From Prauserella cavernicola (GTDB taxonomy: Bacteria > Actinomycetota > Actinomycetes > Mycobacteriales > Pseudonocardiaceae), in NCBI RefSeq assembly GCF_016595675.1, contig NZ_JAENJH010000015.1:1-64000 (forward strand): 64,000 bases of DNA, in the 5' to 3' direction. The translations under genes and the position numbers were made by a program. Position 1 is the first letter of the stretch, and each line of letters begins with the position of its first letter. Under the pieces are notes generated by a model, which saw only the letters and a list, made by a program, of their open reading frames with translations, ran no database searches and was not told the origin of the DNA. This document shows positions 32,576-41,461 of the stretch, in pieces.

Positions 32576-33250
32576 ATGCACAACGAGAAGATGGCCGACA
32601 GCCGCGACATGATCGGCGTGCACGACGCCATGCGGCGGGAATTCGGCGATCTGCCCGCGCTGATCGCCGGCGTGCCAGCGGGTGACGCGGACGGCACCGC
32701 CGTCGTCGCCGGCCACGTCCTGATGATGGTCGACTTCCTGCACGCCCATCACACCAGCGAGGACGACCATGTGTGGCCTCGGCTGCGGGAGCGTTGCCCC
32801 GACGACGTCGAGCCCCTCATCGAGACGATGGACCGGCAGCACGCCTTCATAGACGGCGAGCTGGAGGCGCTCGCCGCGGGCGGCCGGCGTTGGCAGGCCT
32901 CCGCCGACGCCACCGACAGGGATGCCGTCGCCGCCGTCGCGGAGCGTCTGCTGCCGCCGCTGTACGAGCATCTGGAACTGGAGGAGGAGAGGGTCCTGCC
33001 GCTCATCGATCGCCACCTGACCGAACGCGAGTGGAAGGCGACCGCCGAGGCGTCCCTCGGCAAGGTGACCTTCGCGCGGCGTCTGCTGATGCTGGGCATG
33101 GCCCTGCACGGGGCGAGTGAGGAGCAGGCCCAGCTCCTGCGCGCCGCCGTCCCCGCCGTCGTCTGGCATGCCGGTCGCCCGCTCGGGACCCGTCTCTATC
33201 GCACCCACCGTGAGCGCCTGGCCTCCGCGAGCCGGGGTTCAGATCTCTGA
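32576..33250 (+). CDS. Hemerythrin-domain (HHE) protein
   Basis: A 224-aa four-helix protein with spaced metal ligands: GVHDAMRREF, DFLHAHHTSEDDHVWP, DRQHAFIDGE and YEHLELEEERVLP. It probably binds a di-iron centre and may sense or handle O2, NO or iron. ATG 32576 is used; an ATG at 32591 is also possible. It is divergent from the BTAD regulator (104 bp), in which nothing else was recognised. Confidence 0.85.
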   Translation: MHNEKMADSRDMIGVHDAMRREFGDLPALIAGVPAGDADGTAVVAGHVLMMVDFLHAHHTSEDDHVWPRLRERCPDDVEPLIETMDRQHAFIDGELEALAAGGRRWQASADATDRDAVAAVAERLLPPLYEHLELEEERVLPLIDRHLTEREWKATAEASLGKVTFARRLLMLGMALHGASEEQAQLLRAAVPAVVWHAGRPLGTRLYRTHRERLASASRGSDL

Positions 33251-33346
33251 TCCACCCGCAACGGCCGCTCGGACGGCGTCGGCCAGCACGCGCGGGGACG
33301 TGGTGGCGCTGGGGTTGAGCAGGACGTCGACGCCCCGCTCCGACGA
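33239..33346 (-). pseudogene. C-terminal fragment of an unidentified gene
   Basis: A minus-strand frame ends at TGA 33239-33241 and reads ERGVDVLLNPSATTSPRVLA and on to AVAGGSEI, with the strong G/C third-position bias of real genes. It loses sense at about 33346, exactly where the integrase coding sequence begins without its N-terminal domain. This looks like a gene tail left at a deletion junction. The family is not recognised. Confidence 0.4.
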
Positions 33347-33347
33347 T

Positions 33348-34643
33348 GTGGAGACTGATCAACGTCGCCAGCTGTGGATCGACCCGGCGGGCGGTCGACT
33401 CACGCTGCGATCGTGGGTGGAGCGGTGGCTCCCGGTCCAGGACCTGGATCCGCGAACGGTGGACAACTACGAGAGCTACCTGCGGTGCCACGTCCTTGTC
33501 CGTTTCGGCGCGACGCCGCTGGGGGAGATCACCGCACTGGACATCGATGCCTGGGTCAAGGAGTCCTGGGAGGAAGGCTATGCCGCTGCGACGGTCGTGA
33601 GCTGGGTCAAGCTGCTCTCGATGATCCTCAATGACGCGGTCGCCCAGCGATTGATCCCGGTCAATCCGGTTCGGCAGCGGCGCCGTCGTGGGCGTCGCTG
33701 CCAGACGATCGCGCGGGAACGGATCTGGGCGACACCGGAGCAGGTGCTCCGGATCGCGAACCAGGCCGGCATGCTCGGCGGGCAGATAGCGCGGTTGCTG
33801 GTGATCACCGCGGCGTGGACCGGCTGCCGATGGGGCGAGCTCGCAGCGCTGCACCGGGACAATCTCGACCTGGATAACGGTCGGCTTGTCGTCGACGCTC
33901 GGGTCGGGTCCCTGCACGAGTCTCGGGGTCGGCGGTGGCTCGGCCCACCGAAAACTCCCTCATCGGCCCGCACCATCGTGCTGCCGCCGTTCCTGATCAG
34001 GCTGCTGCGCCGGCATCTGGAGACGCATCCCTACGAGTTCGTGTTCGCGAACACCTGCGGGAGTTGGCTGTGGCGTTCGACCTTCGACCGGCGGGTACTG
34101 CGTCCGGCGATCGACGGCATCCGTAAGCCCGGTGTGCGGGCGTATCCGGTGTGTCCGGGGCTGACATTCCACGGGCTGCGGCACAGCCACGAGACCTGGC
34201 TGATCGCCGGTGGAGCGCCCGAGATCGCCCAGGCCCGCCGACTGGGCCATCACCTGCCAAACCGAGTGGTCGAGGTCTATTCGCACGTGGCGCCGGAGGT
34301 GGAGACGCGGCTACTGGCCGACCTGCAACGTCGTTGGCACAAGGCCACCCGCAGCCCCTACCCGAAGGGGCCGAAGCAGAAGACGGCAGCGAACAACCGG
34401 CCGCAGACGACTCAGCGAGCCAAACGTAACCGGCCAGCTTCCACTGCCCCCATCACCGCTGGAAGGAGGAACAACGGCACCAATACCTCCCGAGCAGCGG
34501 CAACATGGCACCAGACATCCGGCGGGCTGGAGCGAAGTGCTCCAGAAACACCCCAGCAGGGACAGTCGATCACTTGTCGAAGCGGATCACCCAAGATCGG
34601 CCGCATACATCAAGAAGCCCCTCCGACCAGCCGAAACGACTGA
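33348..34643 (+). CDS. Tyrosine site-specific integrase, N-terminally truncated
   Basis: Read from GTG 33348 it is 431 aa. The sequence enters the family at VETDQRRQLWIDPAGGRLTL, which normally follows an AP2-like arm-binding domain of about 60 residues that is absent here. The core-binding and catalytic domains remain: Arg in TGCRWGELAAL, HGLRHSH, LGHHLPN and the Tyr in EVYSHV. A low-complexity tail of about 110 residues follows. The stop is 22 bp from the 3' end of tRNA-Ala, the usual position for an integrase of an element inserted at a tRNA gene. Probably inactive for want of the arm-binding domain. Confidence 0.8.
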   Translation: METDQRRQLWIDPAGGRLTLRSWVERWLPVQDLDPRTVDNYESYLRCHVLVRFGATPLGEITALDIDAWVKESWEEGYAAATVVSWVKLLSMILNDAVAQRLIPVNPVRQRRRRGRRCQTIARERIWATPEQVLRIANQAGMLGGQIARLLVITAAWTGCRWGELAALHRDNLDLDNGRLVVDARVGSLHESRGRRWLGPPKTPSSARTIVLPPFLIRLLRRHLETHPYEFVFANTCGSWLWRSTFDRRVLRPAIDGIRKPGVRAYPVCPGLTFHGLRHSHETWLIAGGAPEIAQARRLGHHLPNRVVEVYSHVAPEVETRLLADLQRRWHKATRSPYPKGPKQKTAANNRPQTTQRAKRNRPASTAPITAGRRNNGTNTSRAAATWHQTSGGLERSAPETPQQGQSITCRSGSPKIGRIHQEAPPTSRND

Positions 34644-34665
34644 ATCAAAGGGGTTCTTTACGATG

Positions 34666-34738
34666 TGGAGCTAAGGGGACTCGAACCCCTGACCCCCTCA
34701 CTGCCAGTGAGGTGCGCTACCAGCTGCGCCATAGCCCC
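34666..34738 (-). tRNA. tRNA-Ala (GGC)
   Basis: A 73-nt cloverleaf. The acceptor pairs GGGGCTA with TAGCTCC and includes the G3-U70 alanine identity pair; discriminator A. Anticodon loop CTGGCAG gives GGC (34703-34705). CCA is not encoded. The 3' end faces the integrase, so it is the likely attachment site. Confidence 0.95.
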
Positions 34739-34812
34739 GAAGTGAAGCGGGAGTGCCGCTCACGTGTTGAATACTTTACCCCACCGCCAACCAGGGCTCA
34801 CGCGGGGGTCGT

Positions 34813-35316
34813 TCAGCGATCCGAGCGTAGTGAGGCGGGGTCGAAAGTGTCCAGGTCGTAGCCGTCACCGGGGTCCTCGGCCCGCTCCTCGCGGTGCGGC
34901 CGGCGCTCGCCCAGCCGCTCCGCCCTGCGGCGCTGGAACTCCTCCACCGTCAGGCCGGTGTCGTCGTTCGCGGCCCGCGCGGGCGCGGGCGCGCCCGAAA
35001 GCTGCTCGATCAGGTACGTCATGTCCTCGCCGAGCAGCAGCGCGACCTGGTTGTAGCCGGCCTGCGTGGCCTCCTGCATCGCCACCTGTGCCACCTCGAC
35101 GATCAGCGAGCCCAGCCGGTCGGGGCCCCAGTTCGCGGCCGAGGGCGACAGTCGCAGGTCGAGCAGCTTGCCGCGCGCGTCGACGGTGAGCCGGATGGTG
35201 CCATCCAGGTCGTGGGCCGTGCCCGTCGCCTTGGCCATCAGGCTCTCGACCTGGGCCAGCGCGTCCTGCCGGGCGTAGGCCTGCCCGATGAGCTGCTTCG
35301 TGGTCGGCTCGGTCAT
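34813..35316 (-). CDS. YbaB/EbfC-like protein (second ESX-type operon)
   Basis: A 167-aa protein. The YbaB-like fold spans about 20-110 (GTIRLTVDARGKLLDLRLSP, then VAQVAMQEATQAG). A charged disordered tail follows. ATG 35316 has AAGGTG 8 nt upstream; a GTG at 35328 overlaps the previous stop as GTGA and is an alternative. It is the last gene of a four-gene operon with an EspC-like and an NlpC/P60 gene. Confidence 0.75.
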   Translation of the reverse strand: MTEPTTKQLIGQAYARQDALAQVESLMAKATGTAHDLDGTIRLTVDARGKLLDLRLSPSAANWGPDRLGSLIVEVAQVAMQEATQAGYNQVALLLGEDMTYLIEQLSGAPAPARAANDDTGLTVEEFQRRRAERLGERRPHREERAEDPGDGYDLDTFDPASLRSDR

Positions 35317-35324
35317 CGCGAGGT

Positions 35325-35717
35325 TCACCTTCCCCCTGGTCCGACGTACGGGGCGTCGTCCTCGTCGTCGGGCAGCGGTTCGTAGCCGAGCGAGGCCAGC
35401 TGCTGGTCACTGCCGGGACCGAGCACCGGGGAGAGCGCCCGGTACATGCGGTCGCCCGCCCTTCGGGTGGCCTTGTTCGCCAGCTCGACGATCTGCCGCG
35501 CGACGGCGTCGGTGCCCGACCGCAGCGCCGCGTGCGTCAACGTGACGTCCGTGAGCAGACCGCCGGGCGCCACCTCGACACGAATGGAGCCGTCGCCGGA
35601 CTCCGCCTTGCCCGCGACGCTGCCGATCCGCGCGAAGCGGTCCTGCGCCTGCGCGGCCGTGCGGTTCATCTGCTCGTCGATCCGGGACGCCTCCCGGTCG
35701 ATGTCGATCTCCCCCAC
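35325..35717 (-). CDS. YbaB/EbfC-like protein
   Basis: A 130-aa protein with an N-terminal helix (IDEQMNRTAAQAQDRF) and a YbaB-like sheet-helix (GSIRVEVAPGGLLTDVTL, ELANKATRRAGDR). The C-terminus is acidic. It starts 34 bp after the NlpC/P60 stop and is followed by a second YbaB-like gene. Such pairs recur at actinobacterial ESX-linked loci; a direct DNA-binding role is not shown. Confidence 0.75.
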   Translation of the reverse strand: MGEIDIDREASRIDEQMNRTAAQAQDRFARIGSVAGKAESGDGSIRVEVAPGGLLTDVTLTHAALRSGTDAVARQIVELANKATRRAGDRMYRALSPVLGPGSDQQLASLGYEPLPDDEDDAPYVGPGGR

Positions 35718-35751
35718 TACGCGGCCCTCCCAGCCAGATCCCGGACAAACA

Positions 35752-36876
35752 CTAGCCGGTGGGGCGGTAGAAGCCGATGAACTGCTGGCCCGCGTTGTCC
35801 GTCCGGATCGGGCCGATCTGCACGGGATCGCCGGCCTCGATCATCTGCCCGTCGCCGATCACCATCGCGACGTGGCCCGACCACACCACCAGGTCACCCG
35901 GCAGCAGCTGATCCATCGACGGCACCTCGGCCCCGACGGTCTGGGTCTTCGCGATGCGCGGGATCTCGAGCCCCGCCTCGCCGTAGGAGGTCATGGTGAG
36001 GCCGCTGCAGTCCAGGCCGACGTCGCGCGCCGTGCCGCCCCACACGTAGGGCACGCCGAGCTGCGAGATCGCCGCGCGCACGGCCTTGGCCGCCGTCTCG
36101 TTCGGCGCCTCGACGGTCGTGCCGCCCGGCAGGTTGATCTCGACGCCGCTGCCCGGCTGCAGCGGGATCGCCACCGGCAGCCTCGGCTTGGTCACGGCAC
36201 CGCCGCTGCCGCCGGATCCACTGCCGCCAGAGCCGCCGGAATCGCCGCCACCGCCGCTGCCCTGCGCGTTGAACGACGACGCGACCTGGGTGTTGCTCCC
36301 GCCACTCGCGCTGCTCGCGCTGGTGGACTCACCGCCGCCGAGCCTGCCCGCGATGCCGGTGAGCGCGCCGAGGGTCTCGGCGCTGCTGTCGGCGGCCTGC
36401 CCGGTGAGCTCACCGATCTTGCGCTGCAGGCCCACCATCAGCTCGCGCACCGCGGCCTGGCCGCCGGTGGGCGCGGGCGGGGTCTGCCGCGCAGCGGCCA
36501 CGGCCTTCATGGTGTTGCTGATCTCGCGGATGATCTCCTCGCGGACGCGGTCGTTCTCGACCTGGCCGACCTTGAGCGCCTCGGCTGCCTCGGTGACGGC
36601 GTCCTCGATCTCCCTGCTCTCCCGCAGCAGCGACTCGACCTCGCGCTCGAGACTCTCCGACGTGCCCGTGGCCAGGTCGGTCGCGTGCCCCGACGAGCGC
36701 GACGCCAGCGAAACCCGCTGGTTTCCGACCGAACCCTGCACCCCGTCGAGTGAGCTCCGCAGCGCGCCCTGCCCACCGACCGCGCCGTCGATGGCCCCGT
36801 CGTCGGTGCGCAGTTTGCCCGCGAACTGGTCTGGCAGGTCCAGCGAGCCGCGCATGAGCTGTGCCGTCTCGGTCAT
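35752..36876 (-). CDS. NlpC/P60 peptidoglycan endopeptidase with helical N-terminal domain
   Basis: A 374-aa protein. Residues 1-190 are helical without a signal peptide. A Ser/Gly linker leads to an NlpC/P60 domain with C290 (GLDCSGL), H335 (WSGHVAMVIG) and E347 (MIEAG), a Cys-His-Glu arrangement as in mycobacterial RipA. It probably cuts peptide stems of the cell wall after export. Without a Sec signal but with an EspC-like partner overlapping at its 5' end (ATGA), type VII export is the likely route. Confidence 0.85.
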   Translation of the reverse strand: MTETAQLMRGSLDLPDQFAGKLRTDDGAIDGAVGGQGALRSSLDGVQGSVGNQRVSLASRSSGHATDLATGTSESLEREVESLLRESREIEDAVTEAAEALKVGQVENDRVREEIIREISNTMKAVAAARQTPPAPTGGQAAVRELMVGLQRKIGELTGQAADSSAETLGALTGIAGRLGGGESTSASSASGGSNTQVASSFNAQGSGGGGDSGGSGGSGSGGSGGAVTKPRLPVAIPLQPGSGVEINLPGGTTVEAPNETAAKAVRAAISQLGVPYVWGGTARDVGLDCSGLTMTSYGEAGLEIPRIAKTQTVGAEVPSMDQLLPGDLVVWSGHVAMVIGDGQMIEAGDPVQIGPIRTDNAGQQFIGFYRPTG

Positions 36877-37214
36877 CTGAGCTCCCTGCCCAGCCGGTCG
36901 ATCTCGGCCTGCTGGTCGGCTTCGACGGCGTCGTAGTTGGCGCTGGTCGCCCGTGCGGCGTCGCCCATCTGCCGCCACTGCCCGCCGAGGTTGCCCAGCC
37001 GCTCACTCAGCCCGCGCATCCTGGCTGAGTAGGCGCCGGCGAACCCGGCCTCGGAGCCCATCGAGGAGAAGCCGTCCCCCGCCAGCTCCACGTGCGGCGC
37101 GACGTGCGAGTCGCCCGCCCCTCGAAGGTCGTCACCCGCCGGGTCGATCGCCCGCGCGTAGTCGGCGTAGGCCCCCTCGTCGACCCGGAATCCCCGGTGT
37201 GGTGTCCCGTCCAC
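36873..37214 (-). CDS. EspC-like small helical type VII-associated protein
   Basis: A 113-aa helical protein (MDGTPHRGFRVDEGAYADYA, then LGGQWRQMGDAARATSANYD). GTG 37214 has AAGGGGGA 4 nt upstream. It heads the operon and overlaps the NlpC/P60 start by 4 bp. By size, position and helical pattern it belongs with ESX secretion-associated EspC-like proteins and is a likely co-substrate or chaperone for the peptidase. Confidence 0.65.
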   Translation of the reverse strand: MDGTPHRGFRVDEGAYADYARAIDPAGDDLRGAGDSHVAPHVELAGDGFSSMGSEAGFAGAYSARMRGLSERLGNLGGQWRQMGDAARATSANYDAVEADQQAEIDRLGRELR

Positions 37215-37333
37215 GCGTCCCCCTTGTCGTCCGGGGAGTGCGACGGCGGTGACCCGCACACGGTTCCCCCGGGCACTCCGGGTTCAGCCTAGAACACCCT
37301 GGGTACACGAGCGGGCGGAATCGGCGAGGCCGG

Positions 37334-38143
37334 TCAGCTGCCCGCGTTCGCCGTGAGCTTGTCGAGCCACTGCGGGTCGGCGGCGAAGTCGACGATCTTG
37401 CCGTCGTGGGTCACCGTCGGGGTGCCGAAGCCGCTCCTGCCGCCGAAGTCCTGGTGCAGCGAGGAGTCCTCGCTGATCCGCTGCATCTCCGCGGTGAGCT
37501 GCTGGTCGAACTTCCCGTTGTTGATGCCGGCGGCGAAGGCCTGGTCGGTGATGCCGAGGTCGCGGCCCAGCTGGATCAGCTGTTCCTTGCTGTAGCCGCG
37601 CTTGCCCTCCTCGGGCTGGTGCGCGAAGAGGCTGTCGTGGAAGGCCGTGAACTTGCCCGCGTCGGCGGCCAGCAGCGAGGCATTGGCCGCGTCGAGCGAA
37701 TAGCCCGCCGGAGTCGAGGCGTCCACCAGCAGCGGGACCATGTGCGTGCGCAGGAGCAGCTCGCCCTGGGCCACCTTCTCGTTGATCTGCTTGCCGAACT
37801 CCTGCTGGAACCGGCCGCAGACCGGGCACAGGAAGTCCGCGTAGACGTCGATGGTGACCGGGGCGTCCGGGTTGCCGGTGACGGCGACGAGCCCGTCGCG
37901 CTGCTCGGGGTACTGCGAGGCGGGGACCTGACTGGTGGGGATCGTCTGGCCCTCGGTGGCGTTCTGCGAGGAGTTGGTCCAGATGAGCCCGCCGACCACC
38001 ACGGCGGCGATCAGGACGACCACGCCGACGATGATGCCGATGCGCTTCGAGTCGATGCCGCCCCTGGCCTTCGCGACGGCCTGTTTGCCGGCCGCCTGCT
38101 GCTGTTGCCGGCGCTTGCGCGCGGTCCGTTCCGCTCCGCCCAC
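37334..38143 (-). CDS. Membrane-anchored DsbA-like thioredoxin-fold protein
   Basis: A 269-aa protein. The basic N-terminal tail is followed by one membrane helix (about 35-55), then an extracytoplasmic DsbA-like domain with redox motif C106-P-V-C109 (DFLCPVCGRFQ) and the cis-Pro loop GFGTPTVTHDG. It probably makes or repairs disulfides in exported proteins. GTG 38143 has GGAAGGA upstream. Divergent from hrpB. Confidence 0.88.
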   Translation of the reverse strand: MGGAERTARKRRQQQQAAGKQAVAKARGGIDSKRIGIIVGVVVLIAAVVVGGLIWTNSSQNATEGQTIPTSQVPASQYPEQRDGLVAVTGNPDAPVTIDVYADFLCPVCGRFQQEFGKQINEKVAQGELLLRTHMVPLLVDASTPAGYSLDAANASLLAADAGKFTAFHDSLFAHQPEEGKRGYSKEQLIQLGRDLGITDQAFAAGINNGKFDQQLTAEMQRISEDSSLHQDFGGRSGFGTPTVTHDGKIVDFAADPQWLDKLTANAGS

Positions 38144-38214
38144 TGGGGTCCTTCCTCGTGCTCTGCTCCACCTAGGCTAGTGACCGAGTCTGAGAACACT
38201 GTGAGGAGGCGGCC

Positions 38215-40641
38215 GTGCCGATCGCGAGCCTCGTCACAGCGAGCCTGCCCGATCTGCCCGTGCGTGACGTGCTGCCCGACCTGCTGGCCGCGCTCGACGG
38301 GAGCGGCAGTGCGGTGCTCGTCGCGCCGCCGGGCACCGGCAAGACCACCGTGGTGCCGCTGGCGCTCGCGCGCGAGGCCGAGGGCCGGGTCGTGGTCGCC
38401 GAGCCGAGGCGCCTGGCCGCCCGCGCGGCGGCGAGCCGGATGGCCGCGCTGCTGGGCGAAGACGTCGGCGAGACCGTGGGCTACGCGGTGCGCGGCGACC
38501 GCCGGACGTCGAAGCGCACGCGCATCGAGGTGGTCACCACGGGCCTGCTGGTGCGCAGGCTCCAGCACGACCCCGAACTGCCGGGGGTGTCGGCCGTGCT
38601 GCTCGACGAGTGCCACGAACGCCATCTCGACGCCGACCTGCTGCTGGCGCTGCTGCTCGACGTGCGGGAGGGCCTGCGCGACGACCTGCGCCTGCTCGCG
38701 ACGTCGGCCACCGTGGCGGCGGGCAGGCTCGCGGCGCTGCTCGGCGACGCCCCGGTGGTCACGGCGCACGCCACGACGTATCCGGTCGACGTCCGGCACG
38801 TGCCACCCGCACGTACCGAGCGCATCGAGGCGTGCGTGGCGCGCGCGGTCCACACCGCACTGTCCGAAACCGACGGTGACGTGCTCGTGTTCCTGCCGGG
38901 CGCGGGAGAGATCGGGAGGGTGTCCGCCCTGCTCTCCGGGATCGACGCCGACGTCCTGCCACTGCACGGACGCCTCTCCCCCGCCCGCCAGGACACCGCA
39001 CTCACCGAGGGAGCGCGCAGGCGGGTGGTGCTCGCGACGGCGGTCGCCGAGTCGAGCCTCACCGTGCCTGGCGTGCGGGCCGTCGTCGACTCCGGGCTCG
39101 CGCGCGTGCCGAGGGTGGATCACCGGCGCGGACTGCCCGGACTGGCGACGGTGCGGGTCTCCGCCGCGGTGGCCGACCAGCGAGCAGGCCGCGCGGGCAG
39201 GCAGGGGCCCGGCACGGTGTACCGCTGCTGGCAGGCCCACGAGCACTCGAGCCTGCCCGCCTACCCGGAGCCCGAGATCCGGACCGCCGAGCTCTCCCGT
39301 CTCGCGCTGGAGCTGGCGTGCTGGTCGACTCCGGACGGCAGCGCGCTGGCCTGGTGGGACCCGCCGCCCGACGGCGCGCTCACGGCGGGCAGGCGGCTGC
39401 TGCACACGCTCGACGCCGTCGGCGAGGACGGCACGGTCACCGACCGCGGCGCGCGGATGGCGGCGCTCGGGCTGCATCCCCGGTTGGCTCGCGCCCTGCT
39501 CGACGGAGCGGCCGAGGTGGGCGCGCACGCCGCCGCCGAGGTGGTGTCCGTGCTCGACGAGGGCGCCCAGCTGACCGACGTCGACGCCGAGCTGCGCAGG
39601 CGCCGCGCGGGTGCCGACGCACGGTGGCGGCGCGAGGTCCGCCGCCTCGAAGGTCTCGTCGACGGAGGTCGCGAGAAACCCGACGCCGCGGCCGTCGTCG
39701 CGCTGGCCCACCCCGAACGGCTCGCGAGGCGGCGCGCCGAGGGATCCCGGGTGTACCTGCTGGCGGGCGGCACGGCGGCCGAACTGCCGCCGGGCAGCGG
39801 ACTCGGCGAGCCCGAGTGGCTCGCGGTGGCCGAGGCGACGCGCGAGCCAGGCCGCGTGCACGGCGTGATCCGGCTCGCCGCCACGGCCGACGAGGAACTC
39901 GCCACCAGGATCGCCGCGAACCTGGTGAGCGAGAGCGACGAGATCACCTTCTCCGGCGGCGAGCTCGTGGCGCGCGCGGTGCGCAGGCTCGGCGCGATCA
40001 CGCTCGCCGAGCGCCCGCTGCCCGACCCGGACCCCGCGCGCGTGCGCGAGGCCGTGCACGAGGGCCTGCGCCGCGACGGCCTCGACCTGCTGTCGTGGCC
40101 CGCGGGAGCGGTTCGGCTGCGGCAGCGGCTGGCGTTCCTGCACGAGCACGCGGGCACGCCGTGGCCCGACGTCGCCGACGAGGCGCTGCTGTCCAGATTG
40201 GACGAATGGCTGGAGCCGGAGCTCTCCGCCGTGCGCCGCAGGGGCGACCTCGCGCGCATCGACACCGAGTCGGCGCTGACCCGACTGCTGCCCTGGCCCG
40301 AGGCACGCCGCTTCGACGAGCTGGCACCCGAGCGCATCGAGGTGCCGACGGGCTCCCGCGTGCGGGTGGACTACTCGGGAGCAGAACCGGTGCTCGCGGT
40401 GAAGCTGCAGGAGACGTTCGGCTGGCTGGCCACACCCCGCATCGGCGGCGGAACGGTACCCGTCGTGCTGCACCTGCTCTCCCCCGCCGGACGGCCAGCC
40501 GCCGTGACGGCCGACCTGGATTCGTTCTGGCGCAACGGATATCCGGGCGTCCGGGCGGAACTGCGCGGCCGGTACCCGAAGCACCCGTGGCCGGAGGACC
40601 CGCTCACCGCCGAGCCCGCGCGCGGAACCAGACGGCGCTAG
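38215..40641 (+). CDS. hrpB: ATP-dependent RNA helicase HrpB
   Basis: An 808-aa DEAH-type helicase. Motif I APPGTGKTT is at 38-46, motif II DECH near 131 (LLDECHERH), motif III TSATV, and motif VI QRAGRAGRQGPG. The HA2 and HrpB-specific C-terminal domains follow to WPEDPLTAEPARG. Length is typical. The cellular role in actinobacteria is not settled. It ends in a 10-bp tandem repeat that supplies its stop codon. Confidence 0.92.
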   Translation: MPIASLVTASLPDLPVRDVLPDLLAALDGSGSAVLVAPPGTGKTTVVPLALAREAEGRVVVAEPRRLAARAAASRMAALLGEDVGETVGYAVRGDRRTSKRTRIEVVTTGLLVRRLQHDPELPGVSAVLLDECHERHLDADLLLALLLDVREGLRDDLRLLATSATVAAGRLAALLGDAPVVTAHATTYPVDVRHVPPARTERIEACVARAVHTALSETDGDVLVFLPGAGEIGRVSALLSGIDADVLPLHGRLSPARQDTALTEGARRRVVLATAVAESSLTVPGVRAVVDSGLARVPRVDHRRGLPGLATVRVSAAVADQRAGRAGRQGPGTVYRCWQAHEHSSLPAYPEPEIRTAELSRLALELACWSTPDGSALAWWDPPPDGALTAGRRLLHTLDAVGEDGTVTDRGARMAALGLHPRLARALLDGAAEVGAHAAAEVVSVLDEGAQLTDVDAELRRRRAGADARWRREVRRLEGLVDGGREKPDAAAVVALAHPERLARRRAEGSRVYLLAGGTAAELPPGSGLGEPEWLAVAEATREPGRVHGVIRLAATADEELATRIAANLVSESDEITFSGGELVARAVRRLGAITLAERPLPDPDPARVREAVHEGLRRDGLDLLSWPAGAVRLRQRLAFLHEHAGTPWPDVADEALLSRLDEWLEPELSAVRRRGDLARIDTESALTRLLPWPEARRFDELAPERIEVPTGSRVRVDYSGAEPVLAVKLQETFGWLATPRIGGGTVPVVLHLLSPAGRPAAVTADLDSFWRNGYPGVRAELRGRYPKHPWPEDPLTAEPARGTRRR

Positions 40642-40666
40642 TCGTCGCTAGTCGTCGCTAGTCGTA
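40637..40666. repeat. Three 10-bp GCTAGTCGTC repeats giving stops in all six frames
   Basis: Three tandem 10-bp units (GCTAGTCGTC twice, then GCTAGTCGTA) lie between convergent hrpB and the channel-like gene. Each holds the palindrome CTAG; because 10 is not a multiple of 3, TAG falls in all three frames on each strand. Both genes use copies as their stops. Confidence 0.85.
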
Positions 40667-41461
40667 GAGCCGGCGTTCGGGGCGTGCGGGCAGCGTGGAT
40701 TCCAGCTCCTCGTCGTCGTCCTCGTGCAGCCCCAGCTGCACCGCCTCGCGGATCTGCTCGCGATTCTCGCGCACCACCTCGGCGAAGAAGCGGTCGATAC
40801 GCTCGTCGGTGAGCACGTCGAGCACCACGCGAATCGTGGTGTCCACAACGGAACTCACGATCTCGTCGTGGAACGGCAGCTTCGAGAGCCTGCCCGCCTG
40901 CGGGTCGTTGCGGAGCTTCTCGGTGACGATCTCGCGCAGCATCTCCTTGTTGCTGCCCAGCGAACGCGCGAGGTTCTCGGGATAGTTGCCAGTCTCGAGG
41001 ACCTTCACCACCTCGTCGAGCACCGCCACCGTGATGGGCTTCTTGATCGCGAGCACGATGGGCCGCGAGAACCGCTCGATCAGCCGCTGCGTGAACCGCT
41101 CGCCGAACGCGCGGTCGGCGGTGCGCGCCAGCCTCACCACCACCACGACGATGCGGATGAGCCGGAAACCGCGCAGTGCGGGATGCGCGATCGGGATCAT
41201 GCCGAGGATCTCGTACCAGTGCCGCAGCGGGAACTTCTTGTCCCAGCTGTGCAGCCGCCACCGCCACAGGAACTCGACCAGGAAGATCCCGCAGATCGCC
41301 GTGTCGATGACGAAGATCGTGTGCGAGACCTCGGGCGAGACGTCGAAGAACAGGACGTAGCACAGCAGGGCCACCGAGAAGACCGCGAGCGCGAGCATCA
41401 CGTAGTCCACGATGTTCGCATTCCGCCCGCGCAGGGCCGCACCGCTGTTCATGGGCGGCAT
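40658..41461 (-). CDS. Ion channel-like membrane protein with voltage-sensor-like helices
   Basis: A 267-aa protein. Three or four membrane segments occupy the first 125 residues, the last being an S4-like helix with spaced arginines (FRLIRIVVVVVRLARTADR). The rest is a long soluble helical region (IRVVLDVLTDERIDRFFAEV) with an acidic tail. No pore segment or selectivity filter is evident, so it may be a voltage-sensor-only or ion-transport-domain relative. ATG 41461 follows GGTGGGG; ATG 41452 is possible. Confidence 0.7.
   Translation of the reverse strand: MPPMNSGAALRGRNANIVDYVMLALAVFSVALLCYVLFFDVSPEVSHTIFVIDTAICGIFLVEFLWRWRLHSWDKKFPLRHWYEILGMIPIAHPALRGFRLIRIVVVVVRLARTADRAFGERFTQRLIERFSRPIVLAIKKPITVAVLDEVVKVLETGNYPENLARSLGSNKEMLREIVTEKLRNDPQAGRLSKLPFHDEIVSSVVDTTIRVVLDVLTDERIDRFFAEVVRENREQIREAVQLGLHEDDDEELESTLPARPERRLYD

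Noticed and set aside
33251-33347. Plus-strand N-terminal extension of the integrase to 33117
   Set aside because: It overlaps the hemerythrin gene out of frame and does not resemble the integrase arm-binding domain; the minus-strand reading is the coding-like one.
38011-40584. 857-codon minus-strand open frame opposite hrpB
   Set aside because: HrpB on the other strand has all helicase motifs; the opposite frame shows no domain.
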